Positions 62,110-64,000 of a DNA stretch of 64,000 bases are shown here, one piece after another (positions within the stretch are counted from its first letter, which is position 1; every line of letters starts with the position of its first letter). The translations under genes were made by a program, and so were the position numbers. The notes under the pieces are model-generated. The model made no database searches and had not been told where the DNA came from. It worked only from the letters and a program-made list of their open reading frames with translations. Source of the stretch: Porphyromonadaceae bacterium UBA7203 (GTDB lineage Bacteria > Bacteroidota > Bacteroidia > Bacteroidales > Muribaculaceae); assembly GCA_002490725.1 (NCBI GenBank), contig DKUN01000007.1:3312-67311 (forward strand), given 5' to 3'.

Positions 62110-63396
62110 TTACTCTTCGGGAGTTTCGGGAGCTGCAGGCTCGTCCTCAAACTCACTGCGGAGCACACCGAGCAGGTGGTCGACGGTCTCGGCCTCAAGG
62201 TCGGCTTTCTCGATAAGGATTTCACGGTCGGTTTCAAGCACAGCCTTAGCGGTAACCAGGCCGAGATTCTTGAGCGACTCGATAACCCACTCGTCGATTT
62301 CATCCTTGAATTCGTCGAGATAGATATCGTCGTTATCCTCGTTGCCGGTTTCGCGATAAACGTCGATTTCATAGCCGGTAAGCATCGAGGCAAGCTTGAT
62401 GTTGAGACCGCCCTTGCCGATGGCGAGCGATACCTCTTCCGGACGCAGGAACACTTCGGCAGTCTTCTCTTCCTGGTCAATGCGGATAGAGTTGATTTTA
62501 GCGGGGCTGAGTGCACGCTGAATCAGCAGCGAGGGGTTTGACGTCCAGTTGATGACGTCGATATTTTCATTGCGCAGCTCGCGAACGATGCCGTGGATAC
62601 GCGAGCCCTTAACGCCGACGCAAGCGCCTACGGGGTCGATACGGTCGTCATAGCTCTCAACAGCGATTTTTGCGCGTTCGCCGGGAATGCGGGCCACTGC
62701 ACGAATGTTGATCAGGCCGTCGTGAATTTCGGGAACCTCGAGTTCAAACAGCGCACGCAGGAATTTGTCGCTGGTGCGGCTTACAGTGATCTTCGGATTG
62801 TTATTTTTGTTGTCAACGTTGGCAATCACAGCGCGAACGGTTTCGCCTTTGCGGAAATAGTCGCCGGGGATTGATTCGCTCTTGGGCAGCAGCAGTTCGT
62901 TATGGTCCTCGTCCATCAGCAGGGTCTCGCGGCTCCATATCTGGTAAACCTCGGCCGACACGAGTTCGCCTTCAAGGTCTTTGAACTTGGTGTAGATAGC
63001 CTCTTTCTGCAGGTCAAGAATCTTGGACTGCAGCGTCTGGCGCAGGTTGAGGATAGCACGGCGGCCAAAGTCGGCAAAGATGATTTCCTTTGTATGCTCC
63101 TCGCCGATTTCAGCATCGGGGTCATTGTCGGCGCGGGCGTCGCTCAGCGAAATCTGAAGGTTGGGATTCTCCACTTCGCCGTCGGGCACCACTTCGAGGT
63201 TCTGAAAAATCTGCACATCACCCTTGTCGGGGTTCATGATGACATCGAGATTCTCATCGGTGCCGAACATTTTTGCGAGCACGTTGCGGAAGCTCTCTTC
63301 CAGCACGCTTATCATCGTGGCTTTGTCGATGTGCTTATATTCCTTGAATTCATCGAAACGTTCCACCATATTGGTGTTTTCCGCTTTTTTTGCCAT
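62110..63396 (-). CDS. nusA: Transcription termination/antitermination protein NusA
   Basis: 428 residues. NusA N-terminal domain (residues 1-130, KATMISVLEESFRNVLAKMFG), an S1 domain (SAEVYQIWSRETLLMDED) and two KH domains (KITVSRTSDKFLRALFELEV, VGACVGVKGSRIHGIVREL, GRPEEVSLAIGKGG-like in EVSLAIGKGGLNIKLAS). The C-terminal repeats of E. coli NusA are absent and the protein ends in an acidic tail (EDEPAAPETPEE). It binds RNA polymerase to control pausing and rRNA antitermination. It lies between rimP and infB. Confidence 0.96.
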   Translation of the reverse strand: MAKKAENTNMVERFDEFKEYKHIDKATMISVLEESFRNVLAKMFGTDENLDVIMNPDKGDVQIFQNLEVVPDGEVENPNLQISLSDARADNDPDAEIGEEHTKEIIFADFGRRAILNLRQTLQSKILDLQKEAIYTKFKDLEGELVSAEVYQIWSRETLLMDEDHNELLLPKSESIPGDYFRKGETVRAVIANVDNKNNNPKITVSRTSDKFLRALFELEVPEIHDGLINIRAVARIPGERAKIAVESYDDRIDPVGACVGVKGSRIHGIVRELRNENIDVINWTSNPSLLIQRALSPAKINSIRIDQEEKTAEVFLRPEEVSLAIGKGGLNIKLASMLTGYEIDVYRETGNEDNDDIYLDEFKDEIDEWVIESLKNLGLVTAKAVLETDREILIEKADLEAETVDHLLGVLRSEFEDEPAAPETPEE

Positions 63397-63417
63397 GGTT
63401 GATTGGTTTTTTCTTGC

Positions 63418-63885
63418 TTATTTAAAGTTTATTACATATTTCACGGTTTTGGCGTCGCCATAAGCCACAGTTTCGGGCTGAAGCTCGACCACAGGACGCT
63501 TGGCGCCCTCCTTTTTGACCTTGCGGGCCACTTCGACAGTAAAGCCTTCGTCGGTAGTCTTGGCCAGTGTGCCGCTGAATTTGCGGCCGTCGCGGGTAAG
63601 CACCTCGACCTCGTTGCCCACGTTCTTGTCAAACTGCTGTCTGACTTTAAAGGGCGATGTCAGGCCGGCAGAGCCGACTTCAAGTTCAAAATCTTCGCTA
63701 TCGCGATTAAGCGACTCCTCGATTTTGCGGCTGATGGCCACACATGCGTCAATATCCATCGCCGACATCGAGTCAACCTCGACAACGATGCGATTATCAG
63801 CACTGACAGTCACTTCAACCTGAAACATATCGGTTCCCTCAATGGCCTGAGCCAGGGCACTTTCAACTAATGCTTTATCAATCAT
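63418..63885 (-). CDS. rimP: Ribosome maturation factor RimP
   Basis: 155 residues. It opens MIDKALVESALAQAIEGTDM; the RimP core has VEVDSMSAMDIDACVAISRK, ELEVGSAGLTSPFKVRQQF and the C-terminal SH3-like domain (GTLAKTTDEGFTVEVARKVK). It helps 30S assembly. First gene of the rimP-nusA-infB-folK run and probably of the polysaccharide cluster behind it. Confidence 0.93.
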   Translation of the reverse strand: MIDKALVESALAQAIEGTDMFQVEVTVSADNRIVVEVDSMSAMDIDACVAISRKIEESLNRDSEDFELEVGSAGLTSPFKVRQQFDKNVGNEVEVLTRDGRKFSGTLAKTTDEGFTVEVARKVKKEGAKRPVVELQPETVAYGDAKTVKYVINFK

Positions 63886-63940
63886 ATCTATATCTATAAA
63901 AAACGAGGAAGAGACCTGCGCCCCCTCCGTTGCTACACTG

Positions 63941-63972
63941 CAAAGTTACGAAATTTTTTCCACCCCACCAAA
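63941..63972 (-). promoter_or_regulatory. Promoter of rimP-nusA-infB-folK
   Basis: Minus-strand TTTG (63972-63969), 20 bases, TAACTTTG (63948-63941); the start codon is 55 bases further. Confidence 0.75.
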
Positions 63973-64000
63973 TTTAGGGTCAATGTAAATATCCGGTTGT

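Noticed and set aside
1..64000. CRISPR array, complete insertion sequence, rRNA operon or prophage
   Set aside because: No regularly spaced repeats, no transposase gene, no rRNA and no phage structural genes were seen on either strand.

Overview
The window is chromosomal DNA of a Bacteroidales bacterium, most likely of the Muribaculaceae type, although genus and species cannot be fixed from the sequence. The evidence is the Bacteroidota promoter form, a TTTG or TTG box about 20 bases ahead of TAnnTTTG, seen before many genes. Other signs are a secreted protein with a type IX-like C-terminus, a TonB receptor paired with a DUF4249 lipoprotein, many secreted glycoside hydrolases, and a nusA-infB order typical of the phylum. 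Coding DNA is GC-rich, apart from AT-rich patches near 6.4-8.9 kb and 17.6-18.6 kb.

From 1 to 6.4 kb lie the end of a GH2 enzyme, a TrpB2-type tryptophan synthase, a small lipoprotein, a large secreted protein and an LrgAB pair. From 6.4 to 8.9 kb is an AT-rich accessory island holding a tyrosine-recombinase remnant, an MFS exporter behind an attenuator-like leader, a 42-residue mini-ORF and a truncated acetyltransferase. Next come a PerR-like regulator with rubrerythrin, a large outer-membrane barrel protein and a large GH2 beta-galactosidase. A decaying two-gene locus follows (17.6-18.6 kb), then a glycogen branching enzyme with a glycosyltransferase and a cation efflux pump.

From 22.7 to 29.3 kb a short two-component pair (no AAA+ domain) faces an S41 protease and an ABC exporter. 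Then come a secreted EEP-family hydrolase, tRNA-Arg(CCG) with an unusual D-loop/T-loop pair, pgk, a GH84 enzyme, the rpsF-rpsR-rplI operon, a second barrel protein, ndk and an M23/LysM peptidase.

The last 24 kb is almost all on the minus strand. Read in the direction of transcription it runs rimP-nusA-infB-folK, then a compact Wzx/Wzy polysaccharide cluster (export lipoprotein, chain-length protein, polymerase-like protein, two GT4 enzymes, flippase). After that come an OmpA/TPR lipoprotein, pyrH-recF-DUF721-rsgA-cupin-miaA, then wecC-wecG followed by a TonB receptor and DUF4249 lipoprotein. wecC and wecG together indicate an N-acetylmannosaminuronic acid-containing surface glycan. The most interesting new signal is the leader of the MFS exporter, where an AUG-UAG minimal ORF abuts an intrinsic-terminator hairpin just before the start codon.
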